A stretch of DNA of 64,000 bases from Vibrio viridaestus. GTDB lineage: Bacteria > Pseudomonadota > Gammaproteobacteria > Enterobacterales > Vibrionaceae. Position 1 is the first letter of the stretch. Each line of letters starts with the position of its first letter. The stretch spans positions 1 through 64,000 of the forward strand of contig NZ_RJVQ01000005.1 of NCBI RefSeq assembly GCF_003856525.1, in the 5' to 3' direction. The position numbers and the translations under genes are program-made. This document shows positions 1-9,300 of this stretch, in pieces. The notes under the pieces were generated by a model. The model saw only the letters and a program-made list of their open reading frames with translations, did not search any database and had not been told where the DNA came from.

Positions 1-1
1 A

Positions 2-133
2 GATGCTCGTATGGATATCTTTGAATATATTGAGATGTTCTACAACGTAAAACGCAGGCACGGTTCCAATAATCAATTATCGCCTGTAGAGTATGAAAAG
101 CAGTATGAAGAAAGGCTAACTAGTGTCTACTGA
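2..133 (+). CDS. IS3-family transposase (OrfB), C-terminal end, cut by window edge
   Basis: The open frame enters from the left edge and gives 43 residues before TGA at 131-133. The text contains FYNVKRRHGSNNQLSPVEYE, which matches the conserved C-terminal end of IS3/IS150-type DDE integrases (the 'YN..R.H..L...SP..yE' block). The catalytic DDE residues lie outside the window. The terminal inverted repeat of this element should follow within about 20-40 bp of the stop, but I could not define it. It is the right-hand end of an insertion sequence next to gene debris, so the left part of the window is a recombination-prone spot. Confidence 0.72.
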   Translation, partial: DARMDIFEYIEMFYNVKRRHGSNNQLSPVEYEKQYEERLTSVY

Positions 134-145
134 CTCGGTGGCTAT

Positions 146-355
146 TCATATCTTGCGGTCTGCACCAACCTTAAGATTTAACCAGTCTGGAATTTTATGC
201 AGCATTTTAGGGAATCGGGTGGTTGGTGTGTTGATCAGCTTACCGAAATTTTCTTGTAACCATGTTCCAAACATCTCATCAATTCGGGTATTCAGATTTG
301 CAATCTTGGCATTTAAGCTATAAACATCTTCACCTGTACTAATTAATACACTGCA
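146..355 (-). pseudogene. Open remnant of an unidentified protein C-terminus
   Basis: An open minus-strand frame of about 69 codons has no convincing start: it is preceded by an in-frame stop just upstream of 355. It reads as a plausible hydrophilic protein end (ANLNTRIDEMFGTWLQENF, then IPDWLNLKVGADRKI) and stops at 146-148, immediately beside the IS3 end. It overlaps the tail of the GNAT remnant at 339-455 in another frame. I do not recognise the family. It is probably the surviving 3' part of a gene truncated by IS activity or an old cassette junction. Confidence 0.35.
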
Positions 356-455
356 TCAACCATCCTCCTAGTCCTTTACCTTGATACTCTTCGAGTATGT
401 AAACATCACACAAATAAGCAAACGTTGAGTAACTACCATATCTATATGGCTCAGG
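339..455 (-). pseudogene. GNAT acetyltransferase remnant (acetyl-CoA binding motif)
   Basis: This minus-strand frame of 38 codons reads CDVYILEEYQGKGLGGWLM, which is the motif A region of GNAT N-acetyltransferases: a beta-4 strand followed by the Q/R-x-x-G-x-G/A acetyl-CoA pyrophosphate loop, here QGKGLG. An in-frame stop lies directly upstream of 455 and there is no start codon, so only the C-terminal half survives. GNAT genes are common cargo in Vibrio integrons, but I see no clear attC site here, so an integron origin is only a possibility. Confidence 0.6.
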
Positions 456-557
456 TTAATCCGTTAATTAATCAATTACACACATAGTGAGTCATTAAAA
501 AAAATTAGGCAAGTAAGGCCTTCTACAAAAACAACGATGATTAACTCTAACTTGATG

Positions 558-569
558 TATGGAATCTAC
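558..569 (+). repeat. Left subterminal inverted repeat of the IS1111-type element
   Basis: The sequence TATGGAATCTAC pairs with the copy at 1864-1875 (TATGGAATCCAC on the minus strand). The core resembles the ATGGA-rich subterminal repeats I recall for IS1111-group elements. Confidence 0.55.
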
Positions 570-625
570 TCTTCCCCTGCCAATCTAAACTTAGCAGGAT
601 GAGATAAATACCCGAGGGTTCCAAC

Positions 626-1657
626 ATGCTGACCAACAATGTTATTGCTATCGACTTAGCTAAAAACGTCCTTCAAATCTGCCATATCAGCGTTCATGGC
701 GAGTTACTTTTTAATCGAGCTTTAAGCCGACAAAAAGCTAAAGAGTTTCTTACTACAACGAAACCATCTATCGCTGCGATGGAAGGTTGTTGTGGCTGCC
801 ATTATTGGGGACAGTTAGCTGAGAAATGTGGTCATGAGGTCAGAATTATTAATCCCAAGAAAGTAAAAGGTTACTTAGAAGGTCATAAGACCGACCACAA
901 TGATGCTCTTGCCATTGCTAATGCAGCTATACAAATTGGTATAAAATACAGCCGACCTAAAACGTTAGAACAACAAACTATGCACTCTTTGGAAAGCAGT
1001 CGTCGCTTTTTATCTCGTAGTGTCGTATCACTTGGGCAGCATATCAGAGGAACGATCTTGGGCTACGGGATAGCAAACCCAAGAGGTGAAAAAGGATTAA
1101 AAGCCTCCATTCAATCCGTGTTAGATGGTGAAACTCCAATACCAGCTAATGTGGTTTCTGTTCTTGCCATGTTGTGGGAACAATACAAACTACTCAAGTA
1201 TAAATTAATTGAATTTGAAAAAGAGAAAAATGCCTCAACTCGCCAGATTGAACCATGCCAAAGATTAATGGAAATCGAGGGAGTTGGCGAGACAACAGCA
1301 GCGATGCTTTACACCACTCTTGGCGATGGCAAGCAGTTCAAAAATGGAAGACAAGCTTCAGCATTCGTTGGACTGACACCTAAGCAACATAGCTCGGGCG
1401 GAAAAGTGTTTATGATAGGAATTGATAAATGCGGAGGGGTTAAAGAATTACGTTCTTTACTTTACCTTGGGGCAATGTCCTACATTGGCCGACTGCCAGA
1501 AACACCTAAAACTCGAAAAGACGCTTGGCTAGCTAAAATCATCAAACGCATTGGGTACAAGAAAGCCTGTATTGCACTCGCCAATAAAATAGTCCGAACA
1601 GAATGGGCAATACTTCGTTACGAAACTAAATATAAGCCAATATTGCTAACCAATTAA
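626..1657 (+). CDS. IS110/IS1111-family transposase
   Basis: The 343-residue protein has the two-domain plan of IS110 recombinases. The N-terminal RuvC-like DEDD domain shows AIDLAKNV (first Asp near residue 10), the AAMEGCCGCHYWG block (Glu) and the GHKTDHNDALAIA block (Asp pair near residues 89-92). The C-terminal transposase_20 domain shows a helix-hairpin-helix IEGVGETTAAMLY and the serine-containing PKQHSSGGK segment, which carries the catalytic Ser in this family. Length is normal and the frame is intact, so the element may be active. IS110 enzymes act with an element-encoded structured RNA that specifies target and donor; the candidate position is the 3' tail. Start is ATG at 626. Confidence 0.93.
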   Translation: MLTNNVIAIDLAKNVLQICHISVHGELLFNRALSRQKAKEFLTTTKPSIAAMEGCCGCHYWGQLAEKCGHEVRIINPKKVKGYLEGHKTDHNDALAIANAAIQIGIKYSRPKTLEQQTMHSLESSRRFLSRSVVSLGQHIRGTILGYGIANPRGEKGLKASIQSVLDGETPIPANVVSVLAMLWEQYKLLKYKLIEFEKEKNASTRQIEPCQRLMEIEGVGETTAAMLYTTLGDGKQFKNGRQASAFVGLTPKQHSSGGKVFMIGIDKCGGVKELRSLLYLGAMSYIGRLPETPKTRKDAWLAKIIKRIGYKKACIALANKIVRTEWAILRYETKYKPILLTN

Positions 1658-1863
1658 TTAAACCAAATTTTACAAAATGATGATACATAAAAGGTAAGAC
1701 CAACCTACTGAAAACCTGACCATTCTGTCCTGCTTAACAAGCTGTAAACTCGATGAGAACAGTAGATGCGCAAACATCAAAGGTTAGAAGGTCGCTCCTT
1801 CAAAAGAAACCGAATATACGTACGCATCTTAACTCTTTATTTGCCAAATCACTTTGTAAATAC
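1658..1863 (+). ncRNA. Candidate guide (bridge/seek) RNA region of the IS1111-type element
   Basis: This roughly 200-bp AU-rich non-coding tail lies between the transposase stop and the right inverted repeat. In IS1111-group elements this interval encodes the small RNA that guides insertion. Position is the only evidence; I did not derive a secondary structure or the guide loops. Exact ends and strand are assumed. Confidence 0.3.
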
Positions 1864-1875
1864 GTGGATTCCATA
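1864..1875 (-). repeat. Right subterminal inverted repeat of the IS1111-type element
   Basis: On the minus strand it reads TATGGAATCCAC, matching the left repeat at 558-569 in 11 of 12 positions. It marks the right edge of the element to within a few bases. Confidence 0.55.
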
Positions 1876-1992
1876 TAGATTTTGGGGGCAACAATTTATC
1901 AGTAACTTTGTTAAATTTGAAAATAGCAAACAACCTTCGGTCTAGAAAAGCTGTTTAAATTGGGTTCCAATAATGATGTATTAGATCAATCA

Positions 1993-2883
1993 TCATTGCG
2001 TTGTGAATGTCGATTTTTCAGCAAATATACTCGCAACGAAATCCATAAAAACAATGGCTCGTTTGGGAAGAAGACGGTTGGCCAGATAAACAGCTTGAAT
2101 GGGCACTGGTGGGGCGGTGTAATCTCTCAGTAGTAGTTGAAGATTACCATTTTTCAGTCCTTCCTCATATAACCATTCGGGACCTTGGGCAATCCCTAGT
2201 CCTGCATTGACACATTCACGTATGGCTTCAGGAGAGCTTACTCTCAGCCTGCCAGAAACAGGGACATCTTCCTCCTTAAAACGCCAAGTGGCCCCCGTTG
2301 ACAGCAGCGTATAGATTAAGCAATCGTGCTCTCTCAACTCATTTGGTGTATTTGGGATGCCCCGTTTGGCTAAATAACCTTTACTCGCAACACATACCCG
2401 TTCGAACATCGCCAAGCGGCGCGCCCGCATTGCGCTGTCGTCCAGATGACCTATTCGAATAGCCAGTTCAACCCCCTCGTCGACCAAGTTAACATAGCGA
2501 TCATTAATCTGGAGATCGAGTGTCAATTCTGGATAACTTTCCAGAAAACTCGCTAGATGTGGAACCAAGAATGTATGTGCCAGTGCCGTCGGACAGGCAA
2601 CCCGCAATAACCCAGATGGAGTAATATTCTCCCGCAATGAGGACTCGGATTCCTCCACAGCTTCAAGAATACGCCGCGCCTCTACATAATACCGCTCTCC
2701 TTCTGGAGTCAGAGCAAGTTTGCGGGTTGAACGATTAAGTAACCTGGTTTGTAGGTGATTCTCAAGCGCTGCAACATAACGGCTGACGTTAGGTTGCCCT
2801 AGTCCCAAATCTCGCCCAGCCGCCGAAAAACTTCCGGTCTCAACCGTGCGAACGAAACACGTCATCAACAATAATCGATCCAT
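1993..2883 (-). CDS. LysR-family transcriptional regulator
   Basis: The 296-residue protein is a typical LTTR. An N-terminal winged helix-turn-helix (residues 1-60: FVRTVETGSFSAAGRDLGLG, then VSRYVAALE and LLNRSTRKLALTPEG) precedes an effector-binding domain of two alpha/beta lobes (about residues 90-290). It is transcribed away from the SDR gene at 3025 across a 141-bp gap, the classic LTTR layout for autorepression and activation of the divergent gene. The inducer is unknown; the neighbour suggests a ketone, aldehyde or quinone stress signal. The IS1111-type element ends about 110 bp downstream of its stop. Confidence 0.93.
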   Translation of the reverse strand: MDRLLLMTCFVRTVETGSFSAAGRDLGLGQPNVSRYVAALENHLQTRLLNRSTRKLALTPEGERYYVEARRILEAVEESESSLRENITPSGLLRVACPTALAHTFLVPHLASFLESYPELTLDLQINDRYVNLVDEGVELAIRIGHLDDSAMRARRLAMFERVCVASKGYLAKRGIPNTPNELREHDCLIYTLLSTGATWRFKEEDVPVSGRLRVSSPEAIRECVNAGLGIAQGPEWLYEEGLKNGNLQLLLRDYTAPPVPIQAVYLANRLLPKRAIVFMDFVASIFAEKSTFTTQ

Positions 2884-3024
2884 TTAACAGTCCTGTTATT
2901 TATGCATATTTAGTATGAGTCATATTCGAAAAATCAATCTTATCAACGGTTATACATAATTCTATAGTAAAGCTCCTGTCGATCAGCGAATTGACTGATC
3001 CAGATAACCTCTAGGAGACTTTAT
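2884..3024. promoter_or_regulatory. Divergent LysR/SDR promoter region
   Basis: This 141-bp AT-rich gap sits between divergent starts. It contains the palindromic TATGCATA and nearby T-N11-A-like stretches, as expected for LTTR binding, and a Shine-Dalgarno TAGGAGA 7 bp before the SDR start. I could not assign the exact operator or -10/-35 boxes. Confidence 0.45.
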
Positions 3025-3771
3025 ATGTCCAAATTACAAGGCAAACGCACTCTTATTACCGGTGGAACAAGTGGTATTGGTTTTGAGACCGCTAAGTTGT
3101 TCCTCTCAGAAGGCGCTCGTGTAATTGTTACTGGCGTTAACCCTGATTCTATCGAAAAAGCGAAAGCGGAACTGGGTAGCGATGTTTTAGTACTGAGCGC
3201 TGATTCTGCTAACGTGGATACACAGAAAGAGCTAGCTCAGGCTGTTAAGGCTCACTTTGGTGAATTGGATATCGCCTTCCTAAATGCTGGCATATCTGTC
3301 TATATGCCAATTGAAGCGTGGACAGAAGACAATTTCGACCGCATTTTTAACATCAACGTTAAAGGTCCTTATTTCCTGATGCAGGCATTACTACCCGTGT
3401 TCGCGAGCTCTGCATCCGTGGTCTTTAATACATCGATCAATGCTCATACAGGGCCAGTAAACTCTTCTGTTTATGGCTCAACCAAAGCAGCATTACTTAA
3501 TATGTCCAAAACACTTTCTAACGAGCTAATTGCTCGTGGGATCCGCATCAATGCAGTAAGCCCTGGCCCAGTTGATACGCCGCTTTACGACAAAGCTGGT
3601 ATTCCAGATGTTTACCATGACCAAGTAATGAAAGATATCGTTGCAACAATCCCTGCTGGCCGTTTTGGTAAGCCAGAGGAAGTGGCAAAAGCGGTGCTTT
3701 ACTTGGCTTCCGACGATTCAGCCTGGACCGTGGGTTCGGAAATTATCATTGATGGCGGTAGCTTACTTTAA
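3025..3771 (+). CDS. SDR-family oxidoreductase (classical, 3-oxoacyl-ACP-reductase-like)
   Basis: The 248-residue single-domain classical SDR has the NAD(P) glycine motif GGTSGIGFE (residues 13-21), the NAGI motif, and the active site S-Y-K: Ser in NTSINAH and YGSTK. The C-terminal PGPVDTPLYD segment and the IIDGGSLL end are as in SDR family members. The basic or polar residues after beta-2 do not settle NADH versus NADPH preference. It is divergently transcribed from a LysR regulator and is probably its target. The substrate cannot be told from sequence. Confidence 0.9.
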   Translation: MSKLQGKRTLITGGTSGIGFETAKLFLSEGARVIVTGVNPDSIEKAKAELGSDVLVLSADSANVDTQKELAQAVKAHFGELDIAFLNAGISVYMPIEAWTEDNFDRIFNINVKGPYFLMQALLPVFASSASVVFNTSINAHTGPVNSSVYGSTKAALLNMSKTLSNELIARGIRINAVSPGPVDTPLYDKAGIPDVYHDQVMKDIVATIPAGRFGKPEEVAKAVLYLASDDSAWTVGSEIIIDGGSLL

Positions 3772-3868
3772 CGGATTCTAAGGTATGTCTTCCGCTGTTG
3801 CCACAAGCTAAGGTCTCGTTGTCATTTAGATAAACCCGATACCAATCTTCGTATAGCACTTCCTCTAG

Positions 3869-3899
3869 AAAGCCCGTCAACATTTGTTAGCGGGCTTTG
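3869..3899. terminator. Bidirectional-type hairpin terminator between SDR genes
   Basis: AAAGCCCG at 3869-3876 pairs with CGGGCTTT at 3891-3898 around a 14-nt loop, giving an 8-bp GC-rich stem flanked by A and T tracts. It lies between the convergent ends of the SDR genes at 3771 and 3948. Confidence 0.7.
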
Positions 3900-3947
3900 T
3901 TCTCATTAGGTCTTCAATGTCACACTTTCATTGCCTCCACTCTTGAA

Positions 3948-4871
3948 CTAGGGCGTGCACTGCGGTAATCCGGGATCGATTCCCGTCATGGCAACAGAGA
4001 TATCCCAGAGTCGACGAGCAAGTGCTTCATCCGTTGCCCGCGCTGTGCGATCTGACTCCCCAGACACACCTCGTATACCGCCGAAACCAGTTGGCCCATA
4101 ATATCCACCGGATAGTACTGGAGCAGTTGCGGCCTGCAGCGTGGGCCAAGCGCCCTGTGCGGCGTTGTTGAGCACTAAACCAACCAGTGGCAGTAGCATT
4201 TGGATAGGTCCCATATAACGACCAAGATTGGTCGCAGCTAATCCCGGGTGACAGCCGACCGCGGTGATTGATGAGCCAGAAGCACGCAGACGACGATCCA
4301 GCTCAAACAAAAATAACGCATTGGCCAGTTTACTAGCCGCATAACGCTTTGTTCGGTTGTAGCTCCTCTCAGCATTAAGGTCATCCCAATCTATGTTCGC
4401 ATGTCGATGGGCTATACTGGAAGTCACCACCACTCGGCTTCCTTTAGTTTTGGCAAGTGTAGGCAGCAGAAGAGATGTGAACGCAAAACATCCTAGATGA
4501 TTAACGCCAAATTGAAGTTCATAGCCTTGTTTGGTGCGTGTCAAGGGCGGGGTCATCACGCCTGCATTATTAATTAGTACATCAATACGTGATTCTTTTG
4601 ATAATTGACTAGCAGCCTCACGGATACTGTCAATATTGCTCTGATCGTAAGGCAGAAAGGATAGATCGGCAGTAGGACTTAACTGTTTAATTTGGGCGAT
4701 GGCTTGCATCGCCTTATCCTTTGACCTACAAGCCATAATAACCCGAGCTCCGCGTGCAGCCAGGGCTCGGGCGACTTCAAAGCCTATGCCTGTGTTTGCT
4801 CCAGTGACAATGAAACATTTGCCCGATTGATCAGGGACATTGACTTCCGTAAACCCAGTTAATTTGGACAT
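3948..4871 (-). CDS. SDR-family oxidoreductase (retinol-dehydrogenase-like)
   Basis: About 307 residues from the chosen ATG at 4871 (MSKLTGFTEV), which follows AAGGAAG by 9 bp; an upstream ATG at 4904 lacks a good ribosome site. The Rossmann motif TGANTGIGFE, the NNAGVM motif and the active-site YAASK are present, and the longer C-terminus (GCHPGLAATNLGRY, then GPTGFGGIRG) is typical of the light-dependent POR/retinol dehydrogenase-like SDRs. It is the last gene of the minus-strand run adaptor-RND-FabF-SDR, so it may act with the ketosynthase on a lipid or lipid-like substrate. Role unproven. Confidence 0.88.
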   Translation of the reverse strand: MSKLTGFTEVNVPDQSGKCFIVTGANTGIGFEVARALAARGARVIMACRSKDKAMQAIAQIKQLSPTADLSFLPYDQSNIDSIREAASQLSKESRIDVLINNAGVMTPPLTRTKQGYELQFGVNHLGCFAFTSLLLPTLAKTKGSRVVVTSSIAHRHANIDWDDLNAERSYNRTKRYAASKLANALFLFELDRRLRASGSSITAVGCHPGLAATNLGRYMGPIQMLLPLVGLVLNNAAQGAWPTLQAATAPVLSGGYYGPTGFGGIRGVSGESDRTARATDEALARRLWDISVAMTGIDPGLPQCTP

Positions 4872-5000
4872 ATTTTCACACTTCCTTATTGAGTGGATGC
4901 CCACTCATTTTTAAGTAAAAAATCGACTTGGAAGTTCCCTTCCTTTAGAGAACAACACCGGCCTGCTTAAAGTTAAAACGCGGCGTCTGAGTAATATGCG

Positions 5001-6287
5001 TCAGGCAAACGACCAACGGCTCAATACAATACTGGCATTCACTCCACCAAACCCAAACCCGTTTGACAGAGCATGCTGGATTTGCATTTTACGTGCATGC
5101 AAGGCAACCAAATCAAGGCCATCCGCTGCCGCATCAGGGCTGATAAGGTTTAACGTTGGTGGAACAATCTGCTCGCGAAGAGAAAGCACGGTAAAGATAG
5201 CTTCAATCCCTCCGGCAGCGCCCAATAAATGACCGGTACTCGACTTAGTTGACGTGATAGCCGGGGTAGAACCTTCACTAAATACCGCCTTGATAGCCGC
5301 CAGTTCGCTTTTATCGCCAACTTGCGTAGAAGTCGCATGGGCATTGATATGTTGTATCTCGTTTGGATCAATACCTGCTTGTTTGAGCGCTTTTCTCATG
5401 GCTCTCTCGGCACCATTGCCGTTTTCTGGGCCTGCGGTTAAGTGATATGCATCTGAGCTGGTACCATACCCAACAATTTCAGCTAAAGGCCGAGCTCCTC
5501 TAGCTTGTGCATGCGCCAACGATTCAACGACCAGCAATCCCGCACCTTCAGCCATCACAAATCCGTCCCGGTCCCGGTCAAACGGGCGTGAAGCCTCTTG
5601 AGGATTATCGTTAAAGCCCGTCGATAGTGCGCGAGCAGCAGCAAAACATCCGAAAGTAACTCGGTCAATTGCGGCCTCTGTTCCACCGCATATCGCAATA
5701 TCAGCCTCGCCACTGCGAATCATTCTTGCTGCGTCGCCAATAGCTTGCACTCCTGCAGCACAAGCTGTCACTGGGGCTCCCAACGGACCTTTAAAGCCAT
5801 ATTTTATGGAAACTTGTCCGGCGGCCATGTTGGCTAAAAACGAAGGGGCGGTAAAAGGTGATAGGCGGCGAGGACCACGGGAATCAGTAGTACGAACAGC
5901 GTCTGCAATCGCGCCAAAACCACCCACACCGGAGGCAATAATAGTGGCTGTTCGTTCTTGTTCCTCTTGCGTCGCTGGATGCCAGTTCGCTTGTGCTAGC
6001 GCTTCATCTGCTGCAACAAGCGCAAACTCAATGAAACGATCCATCTTCTTACGTTCTTTAACCGGAATAACGCTATCTGGGTTGTATCCTGCCAACGGAT
6101 CTTCAGCAAGGCTAGGTACTTGACCTCCAACCTTCGCTTCTAAACCAACTGTCAACTCACTGGGTAATGTCCGAATACCTGACTGCCCAGCTAATAAGCG
6201 CTGCCATGTTGCCTCTGTCCCCATCCCTAAGGGGCTTACCGTCCCCACTCCTGTAATAACGATTCTCATGTCTTTAGCTCTATTCAT
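5001..6287 (-). CDS. Beta-ketoacyl-ACP synthase II-like (FabF family), accessory copy
   Basis: This 428-residue thiolase-fold condensing enzyme has the full Cys-His-His triad: Cys in VTACAAGVQAIG, His in INAHATSTQVGD and His in SSTGHLLGAAGG; the C-terminal GFGFGGVN loop is intact. Length fits KAS II. It sits 81 bp downstream of an RND pump and 130 bp upstream of an SDR, not in a fab cluster, so it is unlikely to be the housekeeping FabF. It more likely makes or remodels a fatty acyl chain under the same signal as the efflux pump. ATG at 6287 follows AGAGG by 6 bp; an internal ATG at residue 7 is an alternative. Confidence 0.9.
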   Translation of the reverse strand: MNRAKDMRIVITGVGTVSPLGMGTEATWQRLLAGQSGIRTLPSELTVGLEAKVGGQVPSLAEDPLAGYNPDSVIPVKERKKMDRFIEFALVAADEALAQANWHPATQEEQERTATIIASGVGGFGAIADAVRTTDSRGPRRLSPFTAPSFLANMAAGQVSIKYGFKGPLGAPVTACAAGVQAIGDAARMIRSGEADIAICGGTEAAIDRVTFGCFAAARALSTGFNDNPQEASRPFDRDRDGFVMAEGAGLLVVESLAHAQARGARPLAEIVGYGTSSDAYHLTAGPENGNGAERAMRKALKQAGIDPNEIQHINAHATSTQVGDKSELAAIKAVFSEGSTPAITSTKSSTGHLLGAAGGIEAIFTVLSLREQIVPPTLNLISPDAAADGLDLVALHARKMQIQHALSNGFGFGGVNASIVLSRWSFA

Positions 6288-6368
6288 GGATGACCTCTAG
6301 TGCTATTTCCTTTTTATATATGACTCGATAGTAGGCAGTTGCATACGATTCTTTACATGATACGTTTC

Positions 6369-9300
6369 TCAAACGTTCGACCTAATCTTGAACCAGATCG
6401 AATACATGGCTGGTAAGAAAACCAGTGTTAAAACGGTTCCGGCAAAAGTTCCTCCAATCAGCGTGTAAGCCAGTGTTCCCCAGAACACCGAATGAGTGAG
6501 GGGAATAAAAGCAAGAATTGCGGCCAGTGCCGTCAGTATCACGGGACGAGCACGTTGCACCGTAGCTTCAACGACTGCATTGAACGGATCTAAACCGGAT
6601 GCTTCGTTGTGGTGGATCTGTCCCAGCAAGATCAGAGTGTTACGCATCAAGATACCGGACAATGCAATCAAACCGACCAGAGCATTGATACCAAACGGTT
6701 GCTGGAACAAAAGTAGTGTTGGCACCACGCCAATAAGCCCCAGAGGACTGGTTAAAAACACCATCACCATGCCAGCAAATGAACGTACCTGTATGATCAG
6801 GATCAGCAGAGTCAGCGCGATCATAATTGGAAATATCGGCAACATAGCGACGCTGGCTTTGCCGGACTCCTCAATAGAACCCGCTTCCACAATGTGATAG
6901 CCGCTAGGCAATGTTTGTATAATAGGTTGTAATTGCTGAGTAATGACATGCGATACATCCGGCGGCTGTAAACCTTCGGCAATATCACCGCGTACCGTCA
7001 TCGTTGGCACCCGATCTCGGCGGCGTATGATCGGCTCTTCCTGTCGAATCTCAATGTTACCGACTTGAGACAGAGGAATACGTTCACCATGAGCTCCTGC
7101 CAGAGTGAAGTTTTCTATTTGAGACGGATCAAGTCGAGTTTCACCCGATGAGCGAGCGACGACCTGAACAGTACGAATATCTTCCCGTACACTGGTTACT
7201 GGTACACCGTTTAACAAGAACTGTAACTGTTGGGCGACGCTACTGGAGTTCAAACCTAAAGCCTGAAGCCGATCCTGCTGTAATGAGAAATGTACGGTAG
7301 GCACACGAGTTCCCCAATCGGTGTTCACTGTGCGCATCATGGGGCTTGCTTTCATCACCTGTTGTACTTCATTCGCAATGTCGCGCAATGTATCTGGATT
7401 AGGACCCGTCACTCGATACGCTACTGGAAATGGTGAATAGGGGCCGAATACCAGTTGAGTCACACGCACTCTCGCTTCCGGCGCTAAACCATCAGCGATA
7501 GCTCGACGTAGACGATGTTTCAACACTTCGCGCTCTTCTTGGTTGTCAGTACGAATGACAATTTTGGCAAAAGAGGGATCAGGGAGCTCTGGCCCTACGG
7601 AAAAGAAGAACCTTGGAGCCCCTTGACCGATATAAGCGGTCACAATCTTGGCTTCTTCTTGTTGCGCCAACCACTGTTCAACTTTGGCTGTGGCAGCACT
7701 TGTCTGAGTGATAGATGTGCCATAAGGCATCTGCACTTCAACCAACACTTCTGGTCGGTCAGAAATAGGGAAAAACTGTTTCTTAACTACCGACATACCA
7801 AGTACAGCGATAACAAACAGGGTGACAACTGTCATCGCCACCCACCATTTTCTAGCGATAACACGCGCTAGTAAGTGGCGGAAACGGTTATAACGGGGTG
7901 TATCATAGATGGCGGCATGACCACCTGCGACTTTTTTCACCTCAGGTAGCAACTTGACCCCCAAGTAAGGTGTAAAGACCACCGCAACAACCCAAGATGC
8001 GATAAGTGCTATACCGACAATCCAGAACATATTGCTGGTATATTCACCGGCGGTGGAACGTGCAAAACCGTTGGGCATAAATCCAACCGCTGTCACCAAT
8101 GTTCCCGATAGCATAGGGGCCGCGGTGAGACTCCAGGCATAGGATGACGCGGCGATACGGCTATAACCTTCCTCCATTTTCACCACCATCATTTCGATAG
8201 CGATAATGGCGTCATCCACCAATAACCCCAACGCCAGAATCAAAGAGCCGAGCGTGATACGGTCGAAGTTCTTCCCTGTCGCCAACATGACAACAAAAAC
8301 AATAGCAAGCGTTAAAGGCACGGCCGCAGCAACAATAACACCAGGGCGCCACCCCATACTGACAAAACTTACCAGCATCACAACAGCCAATGCCGCGAAG
8401 AATTTAATCATAAACTCATCGACTGCCGCATGAATGTTCACGGCCTGGTCGGTCACTTTGGATAAGGCCATCCCCAAAGGCATTTCGGCATTAATTGCCC
8501 CCACTTCCTGATCAAGGGACTTACCCAAATCAAGCCCATTCCAGCCATCACGCATAACGATGCCCAGTAACAGCGCGGGCTCTCCGCCATTACGGACTAT
8601 CAATGTAGCTGGCTCTTCATAACCGCGCTTTACCGTGGCAATATCTGACAGCTTTAACGTCTGTCCTTTCACAACAATAGGGGTATCGCGTATTTTTTTT
8701 AAGTTGTCAAAAGCCCCATCTAAACGAATAAAAACTTCTGGTCCTTTGGTTTCAACCGAACCTGCGGGCGTCAGAACGTTTTGATTATTGAGCGCAGCAA
8801 ACACCTCCTGTGGACTTACCCCTAAGGTTGCTAAGCGTTCATGAGAAAACTCCACATAAATACGCTCTGGCTGTTCACCGATAATATTGACTTTTTTAAC
8901 CCCAGGGACATGAAGCAGACGTTGACGTAGTGACTCTGCATCACGAACAAGTAACCGTTGCGACTCGCCTTTGGCTTTGAGTGCATACAGCGCAAAGGTC
9001 ACATCGGAATATTCGTCATTAATGAATGGTCCCATGACACCAGCAGGAAGATGACGAATTTCGTCGCCGATTTTTTTGCGGGCCTGATAAAACTGCGGCT
9101 GCACTTCCGATGGCGGCGTTTTGTCCAATAAAGTTAACGTGGTAAAAGCGAGCCCAGGACGAGTGAAAGTCTCAGTGCGGTCATACCATCGTAGCTCCTG
9201 CATCCGCTTTTCGAGCTTCTCAGCAACCTGCTCCTGCATTTCCTGAGCAGTAGCACCGGGCCAGGCGGTGACAATTGTCATCACCTTGATGGTAAAAGAA

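Larger units (their letters stand above)
558..1875 (+). mobile_element. IS110-family (IS1111-type) insertion sequence
   Basis: A DEDD transposase gene (626-1657) is framed by an inverted repeat TATGGAATC(T/C)AC at 558-569 and, inverted, at 1864-1875 (11 of 12 matched). The layout is a short 5' flank (about 60 bp) and a long 3' non-coding tail (about 200 bp). That is the IS1111-subgroup arrangement, in which subterminal inverted repeats flank the element and the guide RNA lies downstream of the transposase. The true ends should lie a few bases outside the repeats. No target duplication is expected for this family and none is seen. Boundaries are approximate. Confidence 0.65.

Noticed and set aside
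1-625. Integron attC sites around the GNAT remnant
   Set aside because: I looked for paired RYYYAAC/GTTRRRY boxes with a folded spacer and found none convincing.
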